Positions 7,910-17,085 are shown, counted from the first letter of the stretch. The stretch is 64,000 nucleotides of DNA from Mucilaginibacter rubeus (GCF_003286415.2 NZ_CP043450.1:1798001-1862000); one strand, 5' to 3'. Numbers and translations are program-made. The notes: generated from the sequence alone by a model not told the origin.

Positions 7910-10474
7910 ATGAGATTTTTTTTACCGGGGATAATTGTTACTGTTTTATTGAATTTTCTGTTCATGTCACCTGTCCGTGCGCAATCTTATGGGCTGGGGT
8001 TCTATAGTCATGAAGTTGTACAGGATAAGCGCACCGGGCTGGACCTTGGCTTGAAAAATCTATCTCCTAAAGATAAATTTGAGGTTTCGTTTGATCTGTC
8101 TTTCCTGCCAAACAGGGTTATTTACTTCGGTTATATTTTACGTCTGATAGGTGACGATAATCAAAATGTCGACTTAGTGTACGATAACCAGGCCAATACC
8201 AAGCACTTCAAGATCATTATTGGCGAACGCCTTTCTAAGATATCTTTCAATATTGATGATAAACTGCTTTTTGAACACTGGAACAATTTAAAGATCCAAA
8301 TAGATTATAGAAACGATAAGATCACCGTTGTTTCCGGTAATCAGTCATTAAGTGAAACAGGTATTCATCTAAAAGCAAGTTCAAACTATAAGCTGCTTTT
8401 TGGCGCTAACGCTTATAAGCAGTTTCAAACCACTGATTTGCCGCCGTTTAAATTGCGCGATGTACGCGTACAGCAAAATACGGAGCAAATAGCCAACTGG
8501 CCGCTTAATGAGTGGGAGGGTAGCGTAGCCAACGAAACTGAAAACAAAAATAATGGTACAGTTAATAACCCGCTCTGGATCAAAGCACGGCACCGTAACT
8601 GGCAACTGGAAAGGGAATTTACGGTGCCCGGAGATGCCAGTTTGGCTTTTGATGCTGCAAACGAGGAGGTGTTTGTTGTCACTGCCGATTCATTGGTTAC
8701 ATATTCCATCAACAAAACGCCGCAGTTAAAAAGCAGGGCATATAGTTCCGGCCGTCAAATGCTGGTACCGGGCGACCAGGCCCTGTATGCCAATAACAAG
8801 CTTTATTACCTGTTTATGGATCAAACCGCTGTCGGCACATTTGATTTTGTTACCGGCAAGTGGGATAAGGGCTATAGTAATTTTGCAACCAATAACGGTC
8901 ATCTCAATAAGTTTTTCAGCAAAACAGATACGGCTATTTATACTATAGGCGGATATGGGCAGCTGATTTACAAAGACAGTGTCCGCAGGTTTAGTCTTAA
9001 TACTAAACAGTGGGAGAAGGTTAAATTTAAGGGAGATACTTTTACCCCGCGTTATTTGGCCGGGTTAGGTGCTAATACCACCGGCGATACGGTTTATGTA
9101 ATTGGTGGTTATGGCAGTGCATCGGGGCAGCAGATTGTGAATCCGCGTAACTTGTATGATATGGTGCGCTACACGGTTAAGGACAGGACGTTTAAAAAGC
9201 TTTTCAATATCGACGTTAAAAACGAGGATTTTGTTTTCGCCAACTCGCTTGTCATCAACTCAAAAGATAAAAGCTATTATGGGTTAATTTTCCCGCAGCA
9301 TAAATTCAATTCAAACCTGCAACTTATAAAAGGCTCGTTGGATAAACCAGCCTATGAAATGGTTGGCGATACCATTCCGTTTCAATTCCACGATGTAAGT
9401 GCCTATGCTGATTTGTATTATCTGCCACATAGCGCAAAATTTTTATCGGTAACCTTGTTTAAAGAAAACGACCACACCAGGGTTAAAGTTTATTCACTGC
9501 TTAGTCCGCCAGAGCCGGTTGTTACTAATATTTTGTCGGAGAGCCATATCGGATACTTACTGTGGATAGTTGGTGGCTGTGTTGTATGCTTAGGAATAGG
9601 AGCCGTTGTTGTTATTAACCACCGTAAAAAGGTAATCCTACAAGTATTGCCGGAGCCTCAAAAAGCTGTAGCTGAAACAACGACTGTTATTGAAACGCAG
9701 GAACAGAGTGTGCCTGAAATTAAAGAGGAAAATGAAAGCCGCCTGCATGCCAATAAGAATGCCATATTTTTATTTGGCGACCTGCAATTGTTTACGCCCG
9801 ATGGCAACGAGATCACGAAGTACTTTACGCCTTTATTGAAAGAGCTGTTTTTGGTGATCCTGATGTATTCGGTGAAATTTGACAGGGGGGTAAGCTCGGA
9901 AAAACTAAATGAGATCCTTTGGTTTGATAAATCGGAAAAAAGCGCGCGTAATAACCGTTCAGTGAACATCGCCAAATTGAAATCCCTGTTGGATAAGATG
10001 GGCTATTGCCATCTATCTAAAGATACGGGCTATTGGAAAATTGAGATAGATTATAACGAAATTCAGGTTGATTATCATAATTACCTTAATATTGTATCTA
10101 ACAAAAGCAAACTTAATAAGCAGAAGATAATCCAGCTTACACATATCACCCAGCGCGGTAATTTCCTATCGAATATAGAATACGAATGGCTCGATGTTTT
10201 TAAGTCGGAAGTATCAAATGAAATCACCGATTCATACATTCAGTTTGCAAATTCGATAAAGGTTACCGATGATCCTGAGTTTTTGATCAAGCTGGCTAAT
10301 GATATCTTCTATTTCGACCCTGTGAATGAGGAAGCCATGATCCTGAAGTGTAAAGCACTCTCGCATATTGGTAAGCACTCATTAGCTAAAAACACGTTCG
10401 AGAATTTTAACAAGGAGTACAAAGCAATTTACGGCGAAGCTTTTGAACGCGATTTTCATTCAATTCTTGAATAA
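7910..10474 (+). CDS. Transmembrane kelch-repeat / SARP-like transcriptional regulator
   Basis: 854 aa. In order: signal peptide (1-25, ending VRAQ); a LamG/concanavalin-like region (about 30-200); kelch-like beta-propeller repeats (about 215-520, with TAIYTIGGYGQ and DTVYVIGGYGSA); a single membrane helix at about 545-566 (IGYLLWIVGGCVVCLGIGAV) followed by HRKK; then a cytoplasmic part. The segment at about 617-725 (FGDLQLFTPDGNEI, LNEILWFDKSEKSARNNRSVNIAKLKSLL) resembles the OmpR/SARP winged helix of AfsR-type activators. The final helical region (about 735-854) resembles a BTAD/TPR repeat. The likely role is a one-component membrane regulator sensing glycan outside and binding DNA inside. 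It sits inside the glycan locus, 171 bp before GH92. Kelch proteins are often labelled galactose oxidase, but nothing here supports that activity. Confidence 0.7.
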   Translation: MRFFLPGIIVTVLLNFLFMSPVRAQSYGLGFYSHEVVQDKRTGLDLGLKNLSPKDKFEVSFDLSFLPNRVIYFGYILRLIGDDNQNVDLVYDNQANTKHFKIIIGERLSKISFNIDDKLLFEHWNNLKIQIDYRNDKITVVSGNQSLSETGIHLKASSNYKLLFGANAYKQFQTTDLPPFKLRDVRVQQNTEQIANWPLNEWEGSVANETENKNNGTVNNPLWIKARHRNWQLEREFTVPGDASLAFDAANEEVFVVTADSLVTYSINKTPQLKSRAYSSGRQMLVPGDQALYANNKLYYLFMDQTAVGTFDFVTGKWDKGYSNFATNNGHLNKFFSKTDTAIYTIGGYGQLIYKDSVRRFSLNTKQWEKVKFKGDTFTPRYLAGLGANTTGDTVYVIGGYGSASGQQIVNPRNLYDMVRYTVKDRTFKKLFNIDVKNEDFVFANSLVINSKDKSYYGLIFPQHKFNSNLQLIKGSLDKPAYEMVGDTIPFQFHDVSAYADLYYLPHSAKFLSVTLFKENDHTRVKVYSLLSPPEPVVTNILSESHIGYLLWIVGGCVVCLGIGAVVVINHRKKVILQVLPEPQKAVAETTTVIETQEQSVPEIKEENESRLHANKNAIFLFGDLQLFTPDGNEITKYFTPLLKELFLVILMYSVKFDRGVSSEKLNEILWFDKSEKSARNNRSVNIAKLKSLLDKMGYCHLSKDTGYWKIEIDYNEIQVDYHNYLNIVSNKSKLNKQKIIQLTHITQRGNFLSNIEYEWLDVFKSEVSNEITDSYIQFANSIKVTDDPEFLIKLANDIFYFDPVNEEAMILKCKALSHIGKHSLAKNTFENFNKEYKAIYGEAFERDFHSILE

Positions 10475-10500
10475 ATCTGTTACAATTGATATTTATTGGA

Positions 10501-10530
10501 TTAATTAATCAATTTTTAATGATTAATTAA
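10501..10530. repeat. AT-rich inverted repeat upstream of GH92
   Basis: TTAATTAATCA and TGATTAATTAA form perfect 11-bp arms with an 8-bp spacer, 26 bp after the regulator's stop and about 117 bp before GH92. It could be a weak terminator or an operator. There is no GC-rich stem. Confidence 0.3.
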
Positions 10531-10646
10531 GTTGTGCGAGCAATTTTGAGGCTATTACCAATTAATAAGCCCGACTGCTTGTATGTTGTGTGCGAACAGT
10601 CCATCAAACGGATAATGCCTTTGATGTTGTTATTGTTTAACTTTAA

Positions 10647-12929
10647 ATGTCATTATATAAATTATTACCCATGCTAACCCCTTTCCCTCGGTTGTTAAAG
10701 CCGGCGTTTTTATCTGCAATAATTAGCATCAGCAGCTTGTGCGGCGGTGTAACCGTATCTGCTCAAACAAAAGACGAAGGCAATCTTCAATACATTGATC
10801 CGCATATAGGTAATGTAGGAGCGCTTCTTGAGCCTACGCGGCCTACAGCACATTTGCCTAACCAGATGATCAGGATGCTGCCTGTACGTCACGACTATAT
10901 TGATGATCAGATTTCCAGCTTTCCGCTTAATGTGGTATCGCATAGGTTAGGGGAGGTGTTTTCGGTTAAACCGGATAATAGCGCGATTACCCCTGCTTCG
11001 TGGAATGAAAGAATGACCTATGATCATGATCTGGAAGTTACCCGTCCGTGGTATTATTCAACTTTCCTGATTGATAAGGACATCACCGTAGAGTTCGCGC
11101 CGGGTAAAAAGGTTGGAGATTATAAATTTACTTTTCCGGCTAAAAGTGCTGCTAAAAGCATTTTGTTTGGATTGTATAACGATGGGTTAGCCAATCTCAC
11201 GTTCACAGGCGGTAATGAGCTAACCGGTTTTGAAACCTATCATGACGATATTAAAGTTTATGTATACGGTAAGTTTAATGCTAAAGGTGCCGCTGGTATA
11301 GTGAAGGATAACGCCCTGGTTAAACAAAGCACAGCCGATGGGAAAGACCTTAAATCATACATTACATTTGCCGCCGGTACTCCGGATGTAATAGAATTTA
11401 AGTACGCCATATCGTACGTGAGCCCTCAGCAGGCTAAACAAAACTTTAACGATGAATTTGGCAGTGCCGACTTTGAAACGCTCAAGCAGGCAGCTAAAGC
11501 TACATGGGCAAAAGTAGTTGGCCAGATTGAAACTGAAGGGGGGACTGTGGCACAGCGTCGCTCATTTTATACCGCTTTGTATCGTTGTAATGAGCGTATG
11601 GTTGATATTAACGAAGATGGTCATTACTATAGCGGATACGATAAAAAAGTCCACGACAGCAACCGTCCGTTTTATGTGGATGACTGGGTTTGGGATACTT
11701 ATCTGGCCCTGCACCCGCTTCGCACTATCCTGAACCCAAAGCTGGAATCGGATATGTTGAACTCGTATGTTAACCAGTATGAGCAAAGCGGCTGGATGCC
11801 AACCTTCCCTGTATTGTTTGGTGATAACCCTTGTATGAATGGCTTCCATTCTACAGTAATGTTTCTGGATGATTACCGCAAAGGTATCCGTGGTTTTGAT
11901 GTTGATAAGGCTTATGAAGGTATCCTTAAAAATGCAAACGAAGCCACCATGCTGCCATGGGAAAACGGCCCTAAATGCGAGCTGGATGACTTTTATCATA
12001 CCAACGGATATTTCCCAGCTTTGAAAAAAGGAGAAAAGGAAACTGTAAGCCTGGTGCATGGTTTTGAAAAACGGCAGGCCGTGGCCGTAACCCTTGGCGG
12101 CAGTTATGACGATTGGGCGGTTGGCCAGTTAGCGGGTGAATTGAAAAAAACAGCCGACGAGCAAACCTTTGCTAAACGCGCGCTCAACTACAAAAACCTT
12201 TGGAATAATGATAAGCAAATGTTTATCCCTAAAGACAAGGATGGCAACTGGATTGATATCGATCCTAAGTTTGACGGCGGTTTAGGCGGTCGCGAGTTTT
12301 ACGACGAAAACAATGGCTGGACTTACCTGTGGCAGGTACAGCATGATATTCCTGGATTGGCAAACCTCATGGGCGGACAAGACAAATTCCAGGCCCGTTT
12401 GGATCAGTTGTTCCGCGAAAGCCTCGATAGAAGCAAATACCAGTTCTGGGCAAAATTTCCTGATGCAACGGGTTTAGTTGGCCAGTATTCGATGGGTAAT
12501 GAGCCAAGTTTCCATATCCCGTACCTGTACAACTTTGCAGGCGCGCCGTGGAAAACGCAAAAGCGTGTAAGGTTCCTGCTTGATGTTTGGTATAAGGATA
12601 ATATTTTCGGTATTCCCGGTGATGAAGATGGTGGCGGTATGTCGGCCTTTGTGGTATTCTCGTCAATGGGCTTTTACCCGATTACACCAGGAAAGCCAGT
12701 ATATACCATCGGCAGCCCGGTTTTCAGCAAGGTTACCATCAACCTGCAAAATCGTAAGCAGTTTAAACTGGTAGCTAACAATTGCTCGGTAGTAAACAAA
12801 TATATCCAAAGCGCTAAGTTTAACGGCCAGGTGCTTAACAAGCCGCTCTTTACCCATGAGCAACTGATGGCAGGCGGTACGCTTGAACTGGAAATGGGAC
12901 CAAAACCAAATAAAAACTGGGGCATCTGA
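10647..12929 (+). CDS. GH92 family alpha-mannosidase
   Basis: 760 aa with an N-terminal hydrophobic signal (about 18-38, ending VSAQ). GH92 features: YIDPHIGNVG near the mature N-terminus, FYDENNGWTYLWQVQHD at about 551-567, GNEPSFHIPYLYNFAGAPWKTQ at about 618-640, and the GDEDGGGMSAFVVFSSMGFYP signature at about 657-678, which holds acidic residues of the calcium-dependent exo-alpha-mannosidase site. GH92 enzymes remove terminal alpha-mannose from mannan or N-glycans; linkage specificity is not readable here. It lies 39 bp upstream of the GH99-like gene in one unit that ends at the 14.26 kb terminator. A second in-frame ATG at 10671 would also keep the signal peptide. Confidence 0.93.
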   Translation: MSLYKLLPMLTPFPRLLKPAFLSAIISISSLCGGVTVSAQTKDEGNLQYIDPHIGNVGALLEPTRPTAHLPNQMIRMLPVRHDYIDDQISSFPLNVVSHRLGEVFSVKPDNSAITPASWNERMTYDHDLEVTRPWYYSTFLIDKDITVEFAPGKKVGDYKFTFPAKSAAKSILFGLYNDGLANLTFTGGNELTGFETYHDDIKVYVYGKFNAKGAAGIVKDNALVKQSTADGKDLKSYITFAAGTPDVIEFKYAISYVSPQQAKQNFNDEFGSADFETLKQAAKATWAKVVGQIETEGGTVAQRRSFYTALYRCNERMVDINEDGHYYSGYDKKVHDSNRPFYVDDWVWDTYLALHPLRTILNPKLESDMLNSYVNQYEQSGWMPTFPVLFGDNPCMNGFHSTVMFLDDYRKGIRGFDVDKAYEGILKNANEATMLPWENGPKCELDDFYHTNGYFPALKKGEKETVSLVHGFEKRQAVAVTLGGSYDDWAVGQLAGELKKTADEQTFAKRALNYKNLWNNDKQMFIPKDKDGNWIDIDPKFDGGLGGREFYDENNGWTYLWQVQHDIPGLANLMGGQDKFQARLDQLFRESLDRSKYQFWAKFPDATGLVGQYSMGNEPSFHIPYLYNFAGAPWKTQKRVRFLLDVWYKDNIFGIPGDEDGGGMSAFVVFSSMGFYPITPGKPVYTIGSPVFSKVTINLQNRKQFKLVANNCSVVNKYIQSAKFNGQVLNKPLFTHEQLMAGGTLELEMGPKPNKNWGI

Positions 12930-12968
12930 TCTAAGTAAAAAATCAACACATATTAAAATTCTATCCTG

Positions 12969-14228
12969 ATGAAAAAATACGTTTTTAGCATCTTGCTGCT
13001 ACTGCTATGCGCTGTTGCCAACGCGCAGTTGAGGCACAGTAAAACATCGGCATTTAAAAGTTATAAAGGTTTGGTGATGGCCGGTTACCAGGGATGGTTC
13101 AACGCGCCCGGCGACGGCGGCAATCGTTGGTGGAACCATTATGTTTCGCATGGCAAGTTTGAGCCCGGTTATACCAATATCGACCTGTGGCCCGATGTAA
13201 GTGAATATCCCAAAACCTATAAATCGCCACTTAAACTGGCCGATGGCAGCGACGCTTACCTGTACAGCTCGTACGATGCTTCATCAACCGAAACACATTT
13301 TAAATGGATGCAACAATATGGCGTCGATGGCGTTTTTGTACAGCGCTTTATTGGTGATGTGCAGCGTGGAGCCGGTAAGCATCATAATGATGTGGTTTTG
13401 GGCAACGCCCTGAAATATGCACAGAAATACCATAGGGCTATTACGGTAATGTATGATCTGTCGGGTATGAACGCAGGCGGCGATTCGCTGGTGATCAAGG
13501 ATTGGAAACACCTTGTCGACAGTATGAAAGTAACTAACCGGGGCAATAACCAAACATGGTTGTATCACAATGGCAAACCCCTGGTAGCTGTATGGGGGAT
13601 AGGTTTTAATGACCACCGCCGTTATGGTTTAACTGAAGGTGAAAAGATCATCGATTTTTTAAAGAATGACCCTGTATATGGAGGCTGTGCCATTTTGCTT
13701 GGTGTGCCTACCTATTGGCGCGACTTTGGCAACGACACTGAGAATGATCCGCATCTGCATGATCTGCTGCGTAAGGTTGATATTGTTCACCCCTGGTTTG
13801 TGGGCCGCTTTAATGAAGAAGCTTATCCAGCCTTTCAGCACCGTATTGCCGAGGATATTGCCTGGTGTAAGGAAAATAAAGTTGATTATGTACCTACCGT
13901 GTTTCCAGGCTTTAGCTGGCACAACATGAACCCTCGTGCTAAGCAAAACCAGATTCCGCGCAACCGTGGCCATTTTTATTGGAAACAGATAAACGGTGCC
14001 ATCAACAGCGGCGCCGAAATGCTGTACGTAGCCATGTTTGATGAAGTTGATGAGGGCACGGCTATCCTCAAAGTATCAAAAAATCCGCCGGTAGGCTTAA
14101 GTACATTCGTAACGTTTGAGGACGATATCCCTAATGATTATTACTTGTACTTAACAGGTTATGCCGCTAAAATGCTCCGGAAGCAAGTGCCTTTAACAGC
14201 CGACGTGCCACCGCCGGTAAAAAAATAG
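12969..14228 (+). CDS. GH71/99-like secreted glycoside hydrolase
   Basis: 419 aa, signal peptide 1-19 (LLLLLCAVANAQ). The mature start GLVMAGYQGWFNAPGDG and the order of the segments that follow fit Bacteroidota GH71/99-like proteins, which are often mis-named xylosidase/arabinosidase. AMFDEVDEGTA places Glu359 and Glu362 three residues apart, the spacing of the two catalytic glutamates known in GH99 endo-alpha-mannosidases; this supports the assignment but is not proof of activity. It follows GH92 by 39 bp. An endo-acting mannan enzyme next to an exo-alpha-mannosidase would make a sensible pair. Confidence 0.75.
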   Translation: MKKYVFSILLLLLCAVANAQLRHSKTSAFKSYKGLVMAGYQGWFNAPGDGGNRWWNHYVSHGKFEPGYTNIDLWPDVSEYPKTYKSPLKLADGSDAYLYSSYDASSTETHFKWMQQYGVDGVFVQRFIGDVQRGAGKHHNDVVLGNALKYAQKYHRAITVMYDLSGMNAGGDSLVIKDWKHLVDSMKVTNRGNNQTWLYHNGKPLVAVWGIGFNDHRRYGLTEGEKIIDFLKNDPVYGGCAILLGVPTYWRDFGNDTENDPHLHDLLRKVDIVHPWFVGRFNEEAYPAFQHRIAEDIAWCKENKVDYVPTVFPGFSWHNMNPRAKQNQIPRNRGHFYWKQINGAINSGAEMLYVAMFDEVDEGTAILKVSKNPPVGLSTFVTFEDDIPNDYYLYLTGYAAKMLRKQVPLTADVPPPVKK

Positions 14229-14259
14229 CGTTATAAAGCTCTTTCATCAAATTTAATTG

Positions 14260-14296
14260 ACATTAATGGCGGATAAGCCCTGCCGTTAATGTTTTA
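14260..14296 (+). terminator. Terminator-like hairpin after the GH99-like gene
   Basis: ACATTAATGGC (14260-14270) pairs with GCCGTTAATGT (14282-14292) with one G-T wobble and an 11-bp loop, followed by TTTATTAA. It is placed 31 bp after the stop codon, so it probably separates the GH92-GH99 unit from GH3. Confidence 0.6.
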
Positions 14297-14368
14297 TTAA
14301 TCACTTATTAGTTTCCAGGTATAGTTTTAGCCTTCGATAAGCCGGACTGGATTTGTTTGTTAAAATAA

Positions 14369-14380
14369 ACAATCGATTGT
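14369..14380. promoter_or_regulatory. Palindromic operator candidate ACAATCGATTGT (copy 2)
   Basis: Identical to the 12-bp palindrome at 4027-4038. It ends 36 bp before the GH3 start codon, where a repressor could block transcription or early elongation. The central CG suggests a LacI-family site. Confidence 0.5.
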
Positions 14381-14416
14381 GCGGCAAGTAATAACCCAAC
14401 CAATTATAACTTATTT

Positions 14417-16678
14417 ATGAAGCAAAAGAACGCCTATATATCGGTTCTTTTAGTAACGATTTTTTGTTCATTTAATACCCCTAAACCTACTGCCAAGCTT
14501 CCGTATAAAGACGCGTCGCTGCCGGTTGAAAAGCGTGTAGCCGATTTACTTGGCCGAATGACAACCGCCGAAAAGATCCGCCAGTTGGATATGTACTGGG
14601 GCCACGAGGTTGCAAATATGCAAGGACATGACGCGGTTTCCATGTCGGATAGTGCCCGCATCAATATTGGCACAGAAGGCATCGGTTCGGTTCATGACCT
14701 GTATCCTTTAACTGCCGACGTAAGCAATCAGATCCAACGATATGCTGTGGAGAAAACGCGACTTGGCATTCCAGTGCTTTTTATTGAAGAAGGTCTGCAC
14801 GGTTATGAGGGGCTGGGCAGTACAACTTTCCCGAGTCCGCTGGCACTGGCCGGTGCCTGGGATACTACCAATGTGCATAAGGCCGGCCGTATCATAGCAA
14901 CAGAAATGCGTGCCCATGGTGTGGCGATGGTGTTAGGCCCGGTACTTTGTCTTCCGCGCGATCCACGTTGGGGCCGTGTTGAAGAAACCTATGGCGAAGA
15001 TCCATTTTTATCGGCAGCCAATGGCGTAGCTATGGTGAAAGGTTTGCAAGGCAATAAATTGAGCGATCATAATGCGGTGCTATCAGAGCCAAAGCATTTT
15101 GCTGTACACGGCATTCCGGAAGCTGGCAGCAATACAGCTCCGGTTAATATGGGCGAACGTGAAGCCCGCTCATCTTTTTTATATGTATTTGAAAAGGCTG
15201 TAAGTGAAGGCGGCGCGATGGGTATGATGGCAGCTTATAGTGAAATAGACGGTATCCCATGTGTAGATAACAAATGGTTGTTGAAAGATGTGCTGCGTGG
15301 CGAATGGGGTTTTAAGGGTTTTGTGCTGTCGGACCTCGGGGCTATTAAGATGTCGCTTAACAATCACCAGATAGCAACCGACGCGGCCGATGCCCTGGCA
15401 CAAACTTTTACTGCCGGGATGGATATGCAGTTTTATGATTTTCCGCATGTGCCTTTCCATGAGGCTATGAACAAGGCGCTGGTAAGCAAAAAACTGTCCT
15501 TGGCAGATCTGAACCGCGCTGTATCAAACGTGCTGCGGGTAAAGTTTATGCTGGGTTTGTTTGATCATCCTTATATCGACACCGATCTGCTCAAAAAAGT
15601 AAACCATACAGAAGAAAGCCGCGCCGTCGCCCTTAAACTTGCACAGGAAGGGATCAGTCTGCTTAAGAATGATAATAATATATTGCCGCTTGGGCCTAAT
15701 GTGCATTCGGTGGCGGTTGTCGGGCCGCTGGCCGAAAGCACATACCTGGGCGGTTACGCCAATAAGATGGGCAAAGGTGTAGCCATATTAGATGCTTTGA
15801 AGCAAAAGGCCGGTAATAACCTGGATATTAAATTTGAAACGGGCTATACAGCTGATACCTCTGCCGCAAAGCAAAATGAATATCTTCAGAAAGCAACCAA
15901 TACGGTTAAGCAATCGGATGTAGCCGTAGTTGTTTTGGGCGAGGATATCAACGAGGTAGGCGAGGGGAAAGACCGGGCTAACCTCGATCTTAACAAACAA
16001 CAAAGCCATCTTATTGAAGAGATTTATAAAACCGGGAAACCAACTGTAGTGGTTTTGTTTAATGGCAGGCCATTGTGCATTAATTGGGTTGCCAAAAAGA
16101 TCCCCGCCATTGTTGAATCCTGGTTTCTGGGTGAAACCGGTGGGTTGGCCATAGCCGATGTGTTATTGGGTAAAGTAAATCCGTCAGGCAAATTACCAAT
16201 GACTTTCCCAAGATCGGTAGGGCAAGTGCCTTTTTATTACGATCATAAGCCAACCTCAAGGCACGTGTATGTTGATCAGGATACTTCGGCGCTGTTTCCA
16301 TTCGGGCATGGCTTAAGCTATACCTCATTTGAGTATTCAAACTTGAAAATCGCCCAGTCACAAATCCCGCTTAATGGTTCCGCAAACGTTAGCGTTACTG
16401 TTAAAAATACCGGTAAGGTTGAAGGTGAAGAAGTAGTGCAGCTTTATCTACGCGATGTTATAGCCAGTGTAACTACCCCGGTAAAATCACTCAAAGGTTT
16501 TAAAAGGATCAGCCTTAAACCGGGTGAAAGTGGTACTGTTCAATTTAAAATAGACAACAAGGAACTGATGCTTTGGAACCGCCAGATGAAACAGGTTGTT
16601 GAACCAGGCGAATTTAAAGTGATGGTTGGCAGCTCATCTGAGGATATCAGGCTGAGAAGGAGTTTTTATGTGAAATAA
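14417..16678 (+). CDS. GH3 family beta-glycosidase (BglX-like)
   Basis: 753 aa with an N-terminal export signal (about 1-20). The GH3 N-terminal TIM barrel (about 35-375) contains the RWGRVEETYGEDPFL motif and the nucleophile motif FVLSDLGAI with Asp306 (SDL where many members have SDW or SDH). The GH3 C-terminal alpha/beta sandwich follows (about 415-640; VVVLGEDINEVGEGKDRANLDL). A fibronectin III-like domain closes the protein (about 660-745; VQLYLRDVIASVTTPVKSLK). This is the standard BglX/BglB layout. It likely releases beta-glucose or beta-xylose from oligosaccharides in the periplasm. It has its own upstream region with the palindromic operator and a strong terminator about 135 bp downstream. 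Confidence 0.92.
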   Translation: MKQKNAYISVLLVTIFCSFNTPKPTAKLPYKDASLPVEKRVADLLGRMTTAEKIRQLDMYWGHEVANMQGHDAVSMSDSARINIGTEGIGSVHDLYPLTADVSNQIQRYAVEKTRLGIPVLFIEEGLHGYEGLGSTTFPSPLALAGAWDTTNVHKAGRIIATEMRAHGVAMVLGPVLCLPRDPRWGRVEETYGEDPFLSAANGVAMVKGLQGNKLSDHNAVLSEPKHFAVHGIPEAGSNTAPVNMGEREARSSFLYVFEKAVSEGGAMGMMAAYSEIDGIPCVDNKWLLKDVLRGEWGFKGFVLSDLGAIKMSLNNHQIATDAADALAQTFTAGMDMQFYDFPHVPFHEAMNKALVSKKLSLADLNRAVSNVLRVKFMLGLFDHPYIDTDLLKKVNHTEESRAVALKLAQEGISLLKNDNNILPLGPNVHSVAVVGPLAESTYLGGYANKMGKGVAILDALKQKAGNNLDIKFETGYTADTSAAKQNEYLQKATNTVKQSDVAVVVLGEDINEVGEGKDRANLDLNKQQSHLIEEIYKTGKPTVVVLFNGRPLCINWVAKKIPAIVESWFLGETGGLAIADVLLGKVNPSGKLPMTFPRSVGQVPFYYDHKPTSRHVYVDQDTSALFPFGHGLSYTSFEYSNLKIAQSQIPLNGSANVSVTVKNTGKVEGEEVVQLYLRDVIASVTTPVKSLKGFKRISLKPGESGTVQFKIDNKELMLWNRQMKQVVEPGEFKVMVGSSSEDIRLRRSFYVK

Positions 16679-16812
16679 TGTCAGAATCTGAATTTTCAGG
16701 ATTTTAGAATTTTCAGAATATAAATCACTGAAAATTCTGATCAAAGATATCCCGGAGCATTCCAAACATGAATCCGGGTTTAGTTGATGATTACCATGAT
16801 ATTTTGGTAACC

Positions 16813-16852
16813 GGTGCGTCTGAGGTGAGATACAGACGCACCTTTTTATTTT
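16813..16852 (+). terminator. Strong intrinsic terminator after GH3
   Basis: GGTGCGTCTG (16813-16822) and CAGACGCACC (16833-16842) form a perfect 10-bp GC-rich stem with a 10-nt loop, followed by TTTTTATTTT. The T-tract is on the plus strand only, so it ends the GH3 transcript. Confidence 0.85.
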
Positions 16853-16905
16853 ATAAGTTGTTAAAGAAAAACAAAAGTGTAACCAAAAGTGTGGGAAAGT
16901 GCGAT

Positions 16906-17014
16906 TCCCCTCTTGAGAGGGGTGGAGGGGTGTGTTTAACCACTTGTAATGAATGCTGATGAAACACACCCCTGCAATCACTCGTGTCCCACCGCGCCCC
17001 CTCTCAAGAGGGGA
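16906..17014. repeat. Nested palindromic repeat, CCCCTC/GAGGGG type
   Basis: Outer arms TCCCCTCTTGAGAGGGG (16906-16922) and its exact complement (16998-17014). Inner arms AGGGGTGTGTTT (16926-16937) and AAACACACCCCT (16962-16973), also perfect. No coding sequence is inside. It fills most of the 407-bp gap between GH3 and the ZIP gene, whose rest holds the GH3 terminator and an AT-rich stretch without a recognised feature. Related GGGG/CCCC palindromes occur near 50.8 and 58.0 kb, so it looks like a dispersed REP/MITE-like element. Confidence 0.7.
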
Positions 17015-17085
17015 TTGGAAAAATATTAATATTTAAGCACTTAGTTTGATAATAAACTTCGCTTTGAGGGGCATCCGGGAGCCTA

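Noticed and set aside
7910..10474. Galactose oxidase, suggested by kelch repeats
   Set aside because: No copper-site or oxidase domain is visible; the C-terminal part is cytoplasmic and resembles a DNA-binding domain.
11562..12059. 165-codon open frame on the minus strand inside the GH92 gene
   Set aside because: It is fully antisense to a well-supported GH92 gene and has no family motifs; the frame is open because of codon bias.
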